Of a stretch of DNA of 64,000 nucleotides, positions 17,195 to 28,100 are shown piece after piece. A model generated the notes under the pieces. That model saw only the letters and a list, made by a program, of their open reading frames with translations. It ran no database searches and was not told the DNA's origin. Origin of the DNA: a virus. A program made the position numbers and the translations under genes. The stretch is taken from IMG/VR virus record IMGVR_UViG_3300032331_002826, positions 1 to 64,000 of that record, one strand, 5' to 3'. Each line of letters opens with the position of its first letter. Position 1 is the stretch's first letter.

Positions 17195-17875
17195 TTATCG
17201 GTGAAATGTTTTGAGTCTTGATTCAAGCGACTTTAGACGACTACGAATTTCAGCAATACGTACCTCAGTACGCTTCCACAAATCGTCCTTTGGAATATTT
17301 AGTTCAGTCTTAAGTTTTTCGTTGACAGTCATCAAAAAATCCACTTCTCTCAACATTTTGGTGATTTCTTGTACCACCATAGAAATCTTGGATCTGTCCT
17401 TCATCGGATGAGTCTTGAAACGATTATAACGAGAAACTGCTTCGTCCAACTTTTCAAGGTCATCAAGATGTTTTTTGATTTTCTTTACCGCATCCTTCTT
17501 TCCAGTCTTTTTTGACACATCCAAACGTCGTCTCAACAAATACTCATCTGAATCTGTTGCTGGTATTCCATCATTGTCAACATCGTCATCTTCTTTACCC
17601 ACTGGATCCAACTTTGACTTCTTTCCGACCTTCTTTCCGACTTTCTTTTCGTCGATTTCTTTAGCAACAGTAAAACCCATACTCGTCATTGCGTCGGTTG
17701 CTTTCTTTCCATGAGACTGACCTTTCTCTGAAAATGCTGCTGGTCCAGTTACAGCACCAATTGCGCTCGTGCCGGTCATTTCTTCCAATTCTTTACGAAT
17801 GATCGACTTGATAAGTTCTTTCAATTTATCTTCGCCGGTGATCAATTTTGCGGTTTTATGTTTTTGTTCACTCAT
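17195..17875 (-). CDS. Head-associated protein with acidic Asp-rich loop, 226 aa
   Basis: The N-terminus contains EDKLKELIKSIIRKELEEMT, again of the prohead-cleavage type, followed by GTSAIGAVTGPAAFSEKG, a segment I have seen in several marine T4-like phages. Residues about 97-112 (DDDVDNDGIPATDSDEY) look like a Ca-binding Asp loop. The rest is Lys-rich and ends with a long coiled coil (RIAEIRSRLKSLESRLKTFH). The protein is probably a virion head component; no enzyme motif is seen. It overlaps nothing and is 1 base from its upstream neighbour's stop. Confidence 0.6.
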   Translation of the reverse strand: MSEQKHKTAKLITGEDKLKELIKSIIRKELEEMTGTSAIGAVTGPAAFSEKGQSHGKKATDAMTSMGFTVAKEIDEKKVGKKVGKKSKLDPVGKEDDDVDNDGIPATDSDEYLLRRRLDVSKKTGKKDAVKKIKKHLDDLEKLDEAVSRYNRFKTHPMKDRSKISMVVQEITKMLREVDFLMTVNEKLKTELNIPKDDLWKRTEVRIAEIRSRLKSLESRLKTFHR

Positions 17876-17876
17876 A

Positions 17877-18740
17877 TTACTTCAAATTGCTTAGTTCTTT
17901 GATAAGTTCGTAAGACAACATCAGTGTCATAACATGACTGTCTTTAACAACTGTGGACGGTTTGATACGACTCAAAACCTTGGAAATTTCATTGAGTTTA
18001 ATCTTGACAACATCGTTGTCATTGATATTTGACGCAAATACAGACAGTTGTGACTTAATCTTCTCAACCTCTTCACAAACAAATTTTGAAAGAGCATTGG
18101 TATTTGAAACGTTGAGAATATACTCTCTCAAAAGTTTCTTTTGATTTTCGTCGAAATCTTTATACTTGTTATTGATACCTTCCAACAAAATCTTGTATGC
18201 GATTAATCTAATATCTTCGCTTTGTTGTTTATAGTATTCAACCAACTTTTCCTCAGCGTCACTCTTGCGAGAAAGTTTGTTTACCAAAGAATCGGTAACG
18301 GATTCTCTTGCTTTAACAATATCATTGACATCGGTTCTGGCAGACGAACGATTTTCAAGTATCTTGTATACAGATGCCAACACTCTATAGTTTTTGATAT
18401 TACCCTTCAAGAAACTTTCAATTGGATACACACCTTTGATCTCTTTAATTAGATCATATTTTTGTTGAGCCAACTTTCTATCATCCAATTTTGCGCGAGA
18501 TTCCAACACCACATTTACGATCCTATCGGCGTGTGTCACGTCCCTTGCCTTTTCGTTCAACAGAAAATTGTAAAGTTGATACTCCCTGCCCAGTTCAGTA
18601 TTTTCTGTAAAATACTTGAAAAGAATTTGTTTTGCAGCTGAATGATCGTTACCAGCAAGAATATCGGCCGTGATCTGTCTGGTAAGCAGCTCAAACAAAA
18701 TTCCCGTATTTTTGAACTTTGAATGCTTAGATTTATGCAT
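17877..18740 (-). CDS. Conserved phage protein between portal and protease genes, 287 aa
   Basis: An all-helical 287-residue protein beginning MHKSKHSKFKNTGILFELLT, followed by RQITADILAGND. I recognise this start as conserved in marine T4-like phages between genes 20 and 21, but no function is known to me. It is rich in Lys/Asn/Glu, with no Cys cluster, membrane segment or nucleotide motif. It begins a sub-operon: a TATTTATA motif precedes it by 16 bases. A head-assembly role is inferred from the neighbours. Confidence 0.65.
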   Translation of the reverse strand: MHKSKHSKFKNTGILFELLTRQITADILAGNDHSAAKQILFKYFTENTELGREYQLYNFLLNEKARDVTHADRIVNVVLESRAKLDDRKLAQQKYDLIKEIKGVYPIESFLKGNIKNYRVLASVYKILENRSSARTDVNDIVKARESVTDSLVNKLSRKSDAEEKLVEYYKQQSEDIRLIAYKILLEGINNKYKDFDENQKKLLREYILNVSNTNALSKFVCEEVEKIKSQLSVFASNINDNDVVKIKLNEISKVLSRIKPSTVVKDSHVMTLMLSYELIKELSNLK

Positions 18741-18756
18741 ACTGTTAGTTATAAGT

Positions 18757-18764
18757 TATAAATA
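18757..18764 (-). promoter_or_regulatory. Candidate late promoter TATTTATA
   Basis: The octamer lies on the minus strand in the 54-base gap between the portal gene and the 287-residue protein gene, 16 bases before ATG 18740. Confidence 0.45.
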
Positions 18765-18794
18765 TATCAATGTTTATTGAAACTCCCATATTTG

Positions 18795-20687
18795 TTATTC
18801 CAATATGTTGGTTTCATCCATAATGGATTTTTGTTGATTTTCAGAGATTAGTTCTTTCTTTTCCTGCTTGACAGTTTTGAGATACGAGTCCAATTTCATT
18901 AGATCTTTGTCAGGAAGAACAGCTTCAAGACTAAAAGGTGAACCTCCAGCATATGCGTGTGATATAGGATTTGATCTAGATTTACTATTGTTTTCCAAAT
19001 TACCCAAAGGATCTTCTCCAAATGGATAGTTAGATGCTTTTTTCAATCCAACTTGGGACGGTCTTTCATATTCATCTTTCTTTTCCTTCAACGGAGGAGA
19101 TCCTGCATCTGAAGGTTCTTTTCCACCACTTGGTTCTGGTTCTGGTTCACCTCCACCACTTTCCCCTGATTTAGCCGTCGATCCATCCTTATTTACCTTT
19201 TGGAATGATTTTGCTGGATCATTACCTTCTTCTTCAATTTGCTTGAATCGATATGCTTGTTTTGCGTCATCAATAATATCGTTCTTTAGTGCATCAGCAT
19301 CATCTTCCGACATGTTAAATACTTCGTGATATACCCACTTTTTACTGAAAAGTTTGTTTTCGATCATGTCTTTTGCGACACTGACCTTATCAGTCCAAAT
19401 TGCAACTTTTTCCTTTTCATACACAGTAGATGGATTTGTAAGTTCAAGACTAAACTCCACCAGACTTTCATCTCTATATCCTTGTGAATACAAGTGGACG
19501 ATACCAATCTTAGTCAATTCACTGATGATGATTTGTTGAATACGTTGAATGGTACGAGAAAAACGAACGTCCTCTTGAGCCAATGTAGCTTTACCAGATA
19601 GTGATTCATCGTATCCCAAGAATGCCTTTGGAATTTTCAATGCACTCATCATCTTGTTTCTTAGATACTCAATGTCATCGGTTCCTGTGAATTCCATTCC
19701 ACTCAATGTATCAATAGATGTACCACTATCACCACCACGAACGGGCAAGTAAAAGTCTTCAACCATGTTCTGAAGGTTGAATTTAAGATTGTAATCACCC
19801 GTTCTCTCATCAATGTATGGAACCTTCTTCATCTTACTGATGGCTTTTTCCATGTAACTATCGATTTCATTGGGAGGAATATTACCAACGTCAATTTTAA
19901 AGATACGCTTTTCAGGCGCTCTCATAATACGATGGATCAACATTGCGTCTTCCATCAATGAAAGTTGTTTCCAAACACGTCTTGCTCCTTCAAACATACT
20001 CTTACCATATGGCAAGAAGTTGCTGTCGCTCAACAAACGAAAATGTGCAATTTGATAGTTTTCCAAATCTTCCACTTTACCACCGTCTGGCAAATTAACT
20101 TGGAACTTAACATAGTTCTTGTTATATAGATCACTATTTTCAACACGGGTAACGTTATAAGCACTAATTGGTTCCACCATGTAAACACCGTATTCTGGTG
20201 AAATGTACAATCGAAGATAAAAATCACCGTATTTGCACATGTTACGAGTGTAACTCCAAAGGTTAAACTCGATATTCATGATGTCGTAATACAAATTACG
20301 AAGAATCTGTTTGATATTATCATTCGGACTCTTAATGATCAACATGTCACCCAATTCATTACGGGTCAGACATTCATCCGCATAAATGTCTAGAGCAGAA
20401 CTTAGAATTGGATCCATGTCCATAGTATCATAATCTCTAAAGAGTTCGATACGTGCTGCTTGATAACTGAGTGTAAAATCTCTGCTGTATTGATTATATG
20501 CAGATGTACGAATACGATTGAAACGGTCACGAAGAGTGTTTCTATCAGTCGCGTATGCAACCTCATCGGTATCTACAACCTTTAGCTTTTTACCACCAAT
20601 GTTACGAACAATAACGTCTGTGGAAAATAGACGCTTTAGTCTTGCAAATAATGATCTGCTTTTTAAATCTGTAGGTAGTTCTGCCAT
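18795..20687 (-). CDS. 20: Portal vertex protein (gp20-like)
   Basis: A 630-residue T4-type portal protein. Recognised segments include SSALDIYADECLTRNELGDM, NMCKYGDFYLRLYISPEYGV, RIMRAPEKRIFKIDVGNIPP and MMSALKIPKAFLGYDESLSG (helix and crown region). The last 150 residues are Pro/Glu/Gly-rich (GGEPEPEPSGGKEPSDAG) and probably disordered, longer than in T4 (524 total). The dodecameric portal is the DNA channel of the head and the docking site of terminase. It lies 28 bases downstream of the terminase gene. Confidence 0.93.
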   Translation of the reverse strand: MAELPTDLKSRSLFARLKRLFSTDVIVRNIGGKKLKVVDTDEVAYATDRNTLRDRFNRIRTSAYNQYSRDFTLSYQAARIELFRDYDTMDMDPILSSALDIYADECLTRNELGDMLIIKSPNDNIKQILRNLYYDIMNIEFNLWSYTRNMCKYGDFYLRLYISPEYGVYMVEPISAYNVTRVENSDLYNKNYVKFQVNLPDGGKVEDLENYQIAHFRLLSDSNFLPYGKSMFEGARRVWKQLSLMEDAMLIHRIMRAPEKRIFKIDVGNIPPNEIDSYMEKAISKMKKVPYIDERTGDYNLKFNLQNMVEDFYLPVRGGDSGTSIDTLSGMEFTGTDDIEYLRNKMMSALKIPKAFLGYDESLSGKATLAQEDVRFSRTIQRIQQIIISELTKIGIVHLYSQGYRDESLVEFSLELTNPSTVYEKEKVAIWTDKVSVAKDMIENKLFSKKWVYHEVFNMSEDDADALKNDIIDDAKQAYRFKQIEEEGNDPAKSFQKVNKDGSTAKSGESGGGEPEPEPSGGKEPSDAGSPPLKEKKDEYERPSQVGLKKASNYPFGEDPLGNLENNSKSRSNPISHAYAGGSPFSLEAVLPDKDLMKLDSYLKTVKQEKKELISENQQKSIMDETNILE

Positions 20688-20715
20688 ATTTCGTTAAATA
20701 AATAGTGTGTCTTCC

Positions 20716-22320
20716 TTATAATAACCAAGTTAGAGACTCTTTTTGGTCCATTGTCCCTGCAACACCCGTCGGCATCTCCCATGAATGTTTACCCATAGCA
20801 GTCTTTGTTGTATAAACCGGACCGCCATCCGACTTTGATACATTTATGTGTGATAACATACTTTTTGTAAGCTCAGTTGCTTGTGAACGCAACTTCAAAG
20901 CAGTATCTCTAACCCAAAATCCGATTCCCAGCGACATTACCAAGTCGTCGTTATAATTCTTCATTGCCTCAGGTCTACCGTTATTCCAAATAAACGTGTA
21001 AAACTCATCAATAGTTCTAACCGACTGAATATTCACTTCTTTCTCTCTCATGTAACTTTCCAATCGAGAAATGATCAGCTGTCGAGTAAGAGATGTGGTA
21101 GTAAATCCAGGCGTAAGCTTCTTCTCTTGTGCGTTGATTTTGTTGGACATTTGATTTTCAACATCCACATATTTCAAATCAGAACTGCTGTAAAATAGAT
21201 TAGGATATTTACGATCTATGACCTGTTGAATTGCACCCCACCCGACATTCATATTTTCTACCACCAACAACGCAGTATTATATTCAGTAGAAATGTTTAC
21301 CAACAGATTTCCATAGTCCTTTGTAGATATCAGACCCTTGTATTCAGCCACTTGCGTCATGGTATCAATATCCAACACGTGAAATGCGCTAAAGTCTCCA
21401 CCATCACCACGGGCAACGTCCGCACAAACAAGATACGACCGAGTATAATCAGGATACTCCCAAATCCACAGTGACTTGTCTATGCCTCTTGTTTCTACAG
21501 GGTTACGAACTTTGCTGTGTTTATAGAAATCAAGAACCGGAACTTCAATGACCGTATTACCTGATGTAGCAAAGTCACAATCGCATTCTTGTGCTGCCAT
21601 CTTTGGTCCGAGAAGTTTTGTTTGTTCATCTCTCCAAACTTGATCTCGTTCTGGATGAAGAGACCATGGCAATCTAATCGTATGAAATTTGTTCTTTTTA
21701 GCGTCAGCTTCAACCCATGTTCTATGGAAAAAGTTACCCACACCGTTTGGTGTTGATAGAACAATAGCTTTACCTCCCGTTGATAGAGTGGATTGTGCAG
21801 ATGTCCAAATATCATCGATGTTATCAATAAATGCAGCTTCGTCAATAATCAACATTGACAGAGCAGACGAACGACCGGCGGTTCCAGAAGATGAAACTGC
21901 TTTGATTTGAGATCCATTTTTGAGACGAAGACTCAAACGATTATCTTCTACACATTCCACTTTCAACCAACTTGGAAGGTTGTCGTTAGCAAACCTAACA
22001 CGTGTAACAATTTCTTTTGAGGTCTCTTGAGTAATACTAATACACAGAATGTTTTTGTCACTATGGAAAATCATCAACCACAAACTATATGCAGAACTCA
22101 ATGTGGTGATACCCAACTGACGACTTTTCAGAATGATGTTGTAGTCATTGTCGATCAAATCCTGCAAAGCCGATTCCTGAAAAGGATACAGCTCAAACGG
22201 AATCGTACCTCTTTTTGGATGTTGAATTTTGACGTATTTCTTCATGAAATACATCGGATTCTCAAGACACTTTTTGTACTCAGCCTTGATTATATCTCGT
22301 AATGACCTATCATTCGACAT
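20716..22320 (-). CDS. 17: Terminase large subunit (gp17-like)
   Basis: A 534-residue packaging motor with N-terminal ATPase and C-terminal nuclease. The P-loop region is K65-SRQLGITT: the usual Lys of GKT is Ile, and the Lys stands before the loop, a deviant Walker A known in many terminases. Walker B is SMLIID160-E161. Nuclease acidic residues are D300 (LVCADVARGDGG), E354 (LVVENMNVGWG) and the C-terminal DD of YNDDLVMSLG. It docks on the portal and cuts concatemeric DNA. The ATG overlaps the end of the upstream gene by 11 bases, the T4 16/17 arrangement. Confidence 0.93.
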   Translation of the reverse strand: MSNDRSLRDIIKAEYKKCLENPMYFMKKYVKIQHPKRGTIPFELYPFQESALQDLIDNDYNIILKSRQLGITTLSSAYSLWLMIFHSDKNILCISITQETSKEIVTRVRFANDNLPSWLKVECVEDNRLSLRLKNGSQIKAVSSSGTAGRSSALSMLIIDEAAFIDNIDDIWTSAQSTLSTGGKAIVLSTPNGVGNFFHRTWVEADAKKNKFHTIRLPWSLHPERDQVWRDEQTKLLGPKMAAQECDCDFATSGNTVIEVPVLDFYKHSKVRNPVETRGIDKSLWIWEYPDYTRSYLVCADVARGDGGDFSAFHVLDIDTMTQVAEYKGLISTKDYGNLLVNISTEYNTALLVVENMNVGWGAIQQVIDRKYPNLFYSSSDLKYVDVENQMSNKINAQEKKLTPGFTTTSLTRQLIISRLESYMREKEVNIQSVRTIDEFYTFIWNNGRPEAMKNYNDDLVMSLGIGFWVRDTALKLRSQATELTKSMLSHINVSKSDGGPVYTTKTAMGKHSWEMPTGVAGTMDQKESLTWLL

Positions 22321-22918
22321 GACTCAAACCTTTCAGTGACTTCTCAAGAGTAGCAATACTTTTATTGATTTTCTTCAGATCTTTTTTTAGATCCTTAATG
22401 ATCAAATCACGTCTCTCAATTGTCCACTCATCCGATGTTCCATCTCCGTTTGGAAATGAAATCTTCTTGTTGTTTTCAATAAATGAAATACTTTCATCGA
22501 TCTTGGTTTTCAATTCTCTAGAAATACTCAGTTGATTGCTAAAATACTTCTTTTGTTCATAGTCCTCGAACTTACCTTGAAGTCTGAGTTTCGATTCATA
22601 TTTAGCAACACACTCCTGACATCTGCCTGTCTTATTGAAAAATATCTGATCGTATCTATTACCCCATTTTATTTCCATGGAACAATCTTTACAGACCTGT
22701 TTAGTAGCATCTACAGTTGCTGCATTAACACTGTTGATGGCCTTCTTGAATCCATTTTTCTTGATCCACCTTTTACCGTTTACGTCGGTCCAAATTTCAC
22801 CGTTTTTTCTAGCAGCAACATCCGAATCAGATGTATAACCTACTTGAACAAATGGTCTATTACCATCAAGGTAATCTTTTACGATTGACAAATTACTTTT
22901 TCCAGATGCATGTTTCAT
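22310..22918 (-). CDS. Zinc-finger protein in the small-terminase (gp16) position
   Basis: A 202-residue protein with a likely zinc site, CKDC about residues 76-79 and CQEC about 98-101, around WGNRYDQIFFNKTGR. The C-terminal 60 residues form a charged coiled coil (DLIIKDLKKDLKKINKSIAT). The gene overlaps the start of the terminase large gene, as gp16 does in T4, so small terminase is the natural candidate. However, T4 gp16 lacks a Cys4 site, and I do not see gp16 sequence motifs. The call is by position plus plausible DNA binding. Confidence 0.5.
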   Translation of the reverse strand: MKHASGKSNLSIVKDYLDGNRPFVQVGYTSDSDVAARKNGEIWTDVNGKRWIKKNGFKKAINSVNAATVDATKQVCKDCSMEIKWGNRYDQIFFNKTGRCQECVAKYESKLRLQGKFEDYEQKKYFSNQLSISRELKTKIDESISFIENNKKISFPNGDGTSDEWTIERRDLIIKDLKKDLKKINKSIATLEKSLKGLSHVE

Positions 22919-22983
22919 ATAACTTAACTATTCCTTTATTGTTTCAACGTGTTTTTATATTACCAAATTACAGTGTCAGTATG

Positions 22984-25104
22984 TTATGTTGCCTTGTATG
23001 CGGGAACCTTGTATCCAGCAACGTCTAACCAAGCGTCTGGCGGAGTTGCGCCGGCCACATTAGGAGGTCGAAGAGGAACTCCCGATGTCCAACTTATTGC
23101 GTTTATAGTGACAGTTCCTACAGGAGAAGATTGATCCATAGTAAGAGGATAGTCCGTTCCAGAAATAGTAACTTTTCCGGTTGGAGTAAACGGAGTTATT
23201 GATATTATCCCCGTTGGAGTCACAACATCGGTAGTAACAGGAGTGGTTATACCACCAGATGATACTGTCGCTGTACCAATGCTTGCCCCATCCGGATCAA
23301 AAGCAGCAATGGTAGTAAGATTCGAATACACCAATTTATGATCGATATCAAATAATTCCGATTTGAATTTGAACTGTTGATTTTTCTCAGAAACGGGACA
23401 TGGAATTGTAGAAACAAATATGGATGGAGAAAAAGAAACATCCGTATAATTTTTCAATGTGATCTGTGAAACAGTAGCATTACAATTTTTTGTATAAATC
23501 ACGACCGTTCCAGCAAAATCATTAGCAAATTGACTGTAAAATGAAATGGGATTGTCTACTTGATATAACGATGAAGTACCCGACCCAAGAACTAGTTCTC
23601 CCAACCTTATCCCTTTTTGTGGATCAAAGTCTAAATCCGCAGAGATTTTATCATATTGAGACGATGTAAAGTAAAACCCAATAGACGCATCTTTTGTTAG
23701 ATCGACGGAGTTCTTAGTAACAATAGCTTTGAAAGACAACTCATATGGAATGTTTGCGGAACATGAAATGAAATTACTGTCATACGATTGTGCATCTGTA
23801 GGAAATGTATACGCATGATACTCTCCATTTTTTATATGAAGTGGATCGGTATCAGTATCATTTTTTACTATGACATATCCCTCGTCAGTAGGTCCACCGG
23901 AATTAACAATAGACATACCATCCATCAATTTGGTTCCATCTCTGGATATAGTAATTGATGTAGGTTTAGTAAACCAATAATGATTAACGAATTCATTTGC
24001 AGAATTAAATCCTCTAGGAAAACTTCCCAATGAACTAAAATAAGAATTGGTAGAAACGGTATCTGATAGAATATCGACCGGCGTTACAAGAGCATCCGCA
24101 ATCAATTGATAGTCTCCGGACGAAACCAAACTCTTTCTATATAGTTTGTGTCTATAGACATTTCCGCTAAATGTGTCTATGTTTGAATACGTTACTACCG
24201 CCAAAGATTGTGAATATGACGTAGTAGCAGTAGCATCATAGGGAATATCAGCAACAGTAGCAGAAAAAGTTCCGGCAGTAACATCAGCTATAATCTTTCT
24301 ATTTCTACTGTCATATGTGTATATTGGATATTTCAATCTTACGGTAGTATCGTTTAATACCTCTGAAATGATGTTTTTTGAAGTCATAGAAACTGTTCCG
24401 ACATCATTTAACTGAGTTATTGTTAACACTATTTCAGACTCAACCATAGACGACACATTGAGATTGCCATTGATTCCGCCTGAGTTAATTGTAAGAACGG
24501 CTCTGTAATCAACGTTTTGTTTTGATGGATCAAATTGACCGTAATCGTCGCCTTTTCTTGGAGTGACAGCAAAAGATTTAAAGTCGCCCGATACGGTTTT
24601 TATGATGGTAGCAATTGAAGACTTTGAATTGCCTGCTGGACTCACCAATGAATCAATTTTCAATGTCGGCGGTTTGTAAAACACCACGGATGAATGATTC
24701 TCAAGTGTAGGGTATATCTGAATGTTAGCTGTCCATCTTACTTTTTTTCCTGTAGGGGTAGTACCAACAAGATATAACTTACCTATTCCTTGACGTGTGG
24801 TACTATAAACATGAACTGCAACTCTCAATGCTCCGCCTTCAGTATATGATATACTGTTTGATCGTGCCACCTCTACATACAAAGAATTGTTGCTAGAGTC
24901 AAGAACCTCAATTTGAACGGGTGAATTTATTGATAAGTTTGGAGATCCGTTTATTAGAAACGTGTTTTTTCCACCAGAGAACTTTGGTTCAAATTCAGAC
25001 AACACAAAGTAGTTAGATAGATATCCATTGTCTTCAATGTCTACCGCCAATCTACCCAAATTAAGTACCTGACCCCGTTTTCGTATATTAGAGATTATAG
25101 CCAT
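22984..25104 (-). CDS. Large Ig-like/beta-sandwich structural protein, 706 aa
   Basis: A 706-residue Ser/Thr-rich beta protein. The N-terminus (MAIISNIRKRGQVLNLGRLA) is followed by VDIEDNGYLSNYFVLSEFEP and a repeated Ig-like pattern with extensive VTL strands. The C-terminus ends DAWLDVAGYKVPAYKAT. No signal peptide is present. Similar proteins in marine T4-like phages are annotated as structural, probably tail or baseplate decoration. It sits alone between the packaging genes and the recombination genes. Function is inferred from composition. Confidence 0.55.
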   Translation of the reverse strand: MAIISNIRKRGQVLNLGRLAVDIEDNGYLSNYFVLSEFEPKFSGGKNTFLINGSPNLSINSPVQIEVLDSSNNSLYVEVARSNSISYTEGGALRVAVHVYSTTRQGIGKLYLVGTTPTGKKVRWTANIQIYPTLENHSSVVFYKPPTLKIDSLVSPAGNSKSSIATIIKTVSGDFKSFAVTPRKGDDYGQFDPSKQNVDYRAVLTINSGGINGNLNVSSMVESEIVLTITQLNDVGTVSMTSKNIISEVLNDTTVRLKYPIYTYDSRNRKIIADVTAGTFSATVADIPYDATATTSYSQSLAVVTYSNIDTFSGNVYRHKLYRKSLVSSGDYQLIADALVTPVDILSDTVSTNSYFSSLGSFPRGFNSANEFVNHYWFTKPTSITISRDGTKLMDGMSIVNSGGPTDEGYVIVKNDTDTDPLHIKNGEYHAYTFPTDAQSYDSNFISCSANIPYELSFKAIVTKNSVDLTKDASIGFYFTSSQYDKISADLDFDPQKGIRLGELVLGSGTSSLYQVDNPISFYSQFANDFAGTVVIYTKNCNATVSQITLKNYTDVSFSPSIFVSTIPCPVSEKNQQFKFKSELFDIDHKLVYSNLTTIAAFDPDGASIGTATVSSGGITTPVTTDVVTPTGIISITPFTPTGKVTISGTDYPLTMDQSSPVGTVTINAISWTSGVPLRPPNVAGATPPDAWLDVAGYKVPAYKAT

Positions 25105-25138
25105 ATGTGTACTGACCTAACAGTACATACATATAGAT

Positions 25139-28100
25139 TTATTCGTAATTTATCCTTGAAAACCCTCCATCCTTATGGATTTCGACTCGACTGTCCACCA
25201 TATCTTTCATTGCATCCAAGTGACTGATGATCCAAATAAAGTCAAAATTAGACTTCAAAAAGGAGAACAATACACTCATTACAGCAAGATTATCAGCGTC
25301 AGCACATCCAAATCCTTCGTCGATTGCAATGAAATTTGGACGAGGTAGATTCGATATATTGATTAAAGCCACCCTTATTGCCAAAGAACTCACAAACTGT
25401 TCCAATCCACTTGCCAGTTCGAGTTTCCACTTTTTATCTTCATAGACAATAAAAGTAGATACGTTTTTACCATCAGTTTGAAGTGAAACCGTAAATTCCA
25501 CAATCTGACTTAAAATGGTATTTACCTCTCGTTCAATCTCAGGAATAGCTTTGGATATGATGTTATACTGCAATCCGTCTCTTGATACTGCTTCGGTATA
25601 CATGCTATATGACGCATTTACCTTCTCAATCGTCTTTATCTCCTTGAGTGTGTCTTCGACCTTGCTCTTCTGAAATGTCCATGTATTGACCCGCCCGGAC
25701 ATATCAGCGATGGTCTTATTGCATTGTGTGATCTCAAACTCAAGATTCCTTACTGTTTGCTTGATCTTATCAATCGTGGTTTGAACAACTTTGTTGGTTT
25801 CGATTGCATCTTTTGAATCATAGTAATCTTTGATTTGAGTCTTTATTGTGTCTAGAGCATTTGTTTCTTTTTCAATTTGAGTCTCTCGTTTTGCAACACG
25901 AATGCTTACAGTAGAAATGTTTCCATTCAACTTATCGATGTTAGATACCAAAGTCTTGTATTCCTGATGCAACGTAACATTTGGTTCAAGATCCAAAATT
26001 TGTTTCTTCAATTCGTTTTGTTTGTTAAACAGTGCAGCAACTTCAACTTTATCATTTTGAAGATCCGCTTTGGTATTGATAGCATCTTTTACAAACACAT
26101 TGTTTACACAATACTCGCAGTTAGGATCATACTTGTGGTCCTCAAGTTTCTTCAACTTTTCAAGCTTATTGTTAACCACCATTTTCTTTTTGTCGATATC
26201 ACGTTCAACCAGCAACAACTCTGATTTCAATTTGGTGTAATCATTAACCTTGGATTCCAGATCTTGATCTTTGAACGTCTCCACCTTTTCAACAAGAGGA
26301 ACAGACTGACGTTTTAGATCTTCGATGGTCGTATTATCAGTTTGGTTTTGTAATGTGTAAGTTTTGATGTTTTCTTCAAAAGAAATTCGATTGCGTTCCA
26401 TGGAAGCAATGTCAACCGAAGTATTTGAAATTTTCATCAACTTCTTTGTTTCTTCAATGAGAGAATCGTTGGTATCATTTTTATCCGATGTCAACTTATC
26501 TACATTCTTGGTTGTGACTGCAATCACAGATTCGGCATTAGAAATGTTCTGAGTAAGAGACGCTAGTTCCGATGCGTGGTCAGTCTTCAACAGATTTTTC
26601 AACAACACCGATGTTTCTTTTGTCTTTTCGTTTGCCAGTTCGTGGAGTTTGTCAAATACCGTCAACCCCATAAACTGCGCCAATAGATCCTTACGTTCGG
26701 TCTGACCTAAATTGATGAATGATCCTGTTTTTCCGTTTTGAATACTCAACACGGTCAAAATAAAGTCATCATAAGTTCCGAGATAATCTCTAATAAGGTC
26801 GTTGGTGTTTCTGCGTGCCTCTCCGTTGAGTTCAATAACTTGTCCATTTTCTTCCTTCCAAAACTTAACATCCACTTTTACGTTTCCCTTTTTATCAGCG
26901 GATCCTTTTCGTTCAATGAAATAGTCAATCTTGTTAATTTCAAAATTGAACTTGCATCTAAACGACTGTTTTTGACTATTCATGACCTCCGCTGCTTTGA
27001 AAGTTCGTTCACATTTATCAAATATACAAAATGACAATGCTGACAATACGGTGGATTTTCCACTAGCATTTGGGGCAAACAATCCCATGACTCCTGTCAT
27101 TTTTGAAAAATCAACAACGTTTCCTTCACCATAACTAAACATGTTGTCGAACTCTAATTTCTTAGGCTTCCAACGAATACTCTTGACACTTGAATCTTTT
27201 TCAATTGATGAGTTTAAAGTTTGGTTGATTTTAGATACCGCCTTCAAAACATCTTCCGTAACAGTAGGATGCTTCTCTTTGATGTAGTTGGCGATCAATT
27301 CATTCTGATAATCAACATCCGTTATGCTGTTGATTTTGAAATCAGATGAGTTTACAATAGCATTTTTAGTCGATTTCGGACTATCGACTCGCATATAACT
27401 TACATCAATAACCTCGGTTTGTTTTTTGATTTCGTCTATAATAGATTTTGTGTCAGATGCCAACGTCTCAAAACAACGATATCTAAGACGAGTCTTCTTA
27501 GGTATATCCTTGGTATCCGTTTCCAGAACACCGTTATTGATGTCAATAGTATAAAACCCGTAGTCGTTTGGAACTTCAATATGTTTGTATGCTTTGTTGG
27601 CAAGGTTCCAATAAACAAATCCGTGACCTTTTAGAGTTTCTCCGTGATTCTGTTGAATTAAAGAACCAGAATAAACAATAGCAGGCAAACTTTGAGAATT
27701 GTCATATTGTTGAAGAATCTGATATTTGTGAATATCACCCAACAACGCAATATGATGACCATCAAACAAAGAGTTTGCAATCGCACGATTCGTAATTCTG
27801 AATCCTACGTCTGTTACAGCATCGTTTACACCTCCGTGATACAACGCCACAACATGGTTGGCGTTTCTCACATAGATCTTAGGAATATCTGCAAACTTAA
27901 CATATTTTTCAGGACTGTGTTCGTCAAACACAGAGAACGTGTTAAACAATATATCTCCCAAAATATAGATGCCAGTATCCCGCAAATAAAACAGATTGTC
28001 ATGTTGAAGAGCATTAACGATTGGACTCAAACAATCCATTCGGTTTTTGTTTGCTAGAGTAGCATCATGATTTCCAGCAATCAAAACTGTTGGGCGACGA

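Noticed and set aside
22310-22918. Firm naming as gp16 small terminase
   Set aside because: Position and overlap with gene 17 fit, but the Cys4 site and lack of gp16 motifs leave the identity open, so it is listed only as a candidate.
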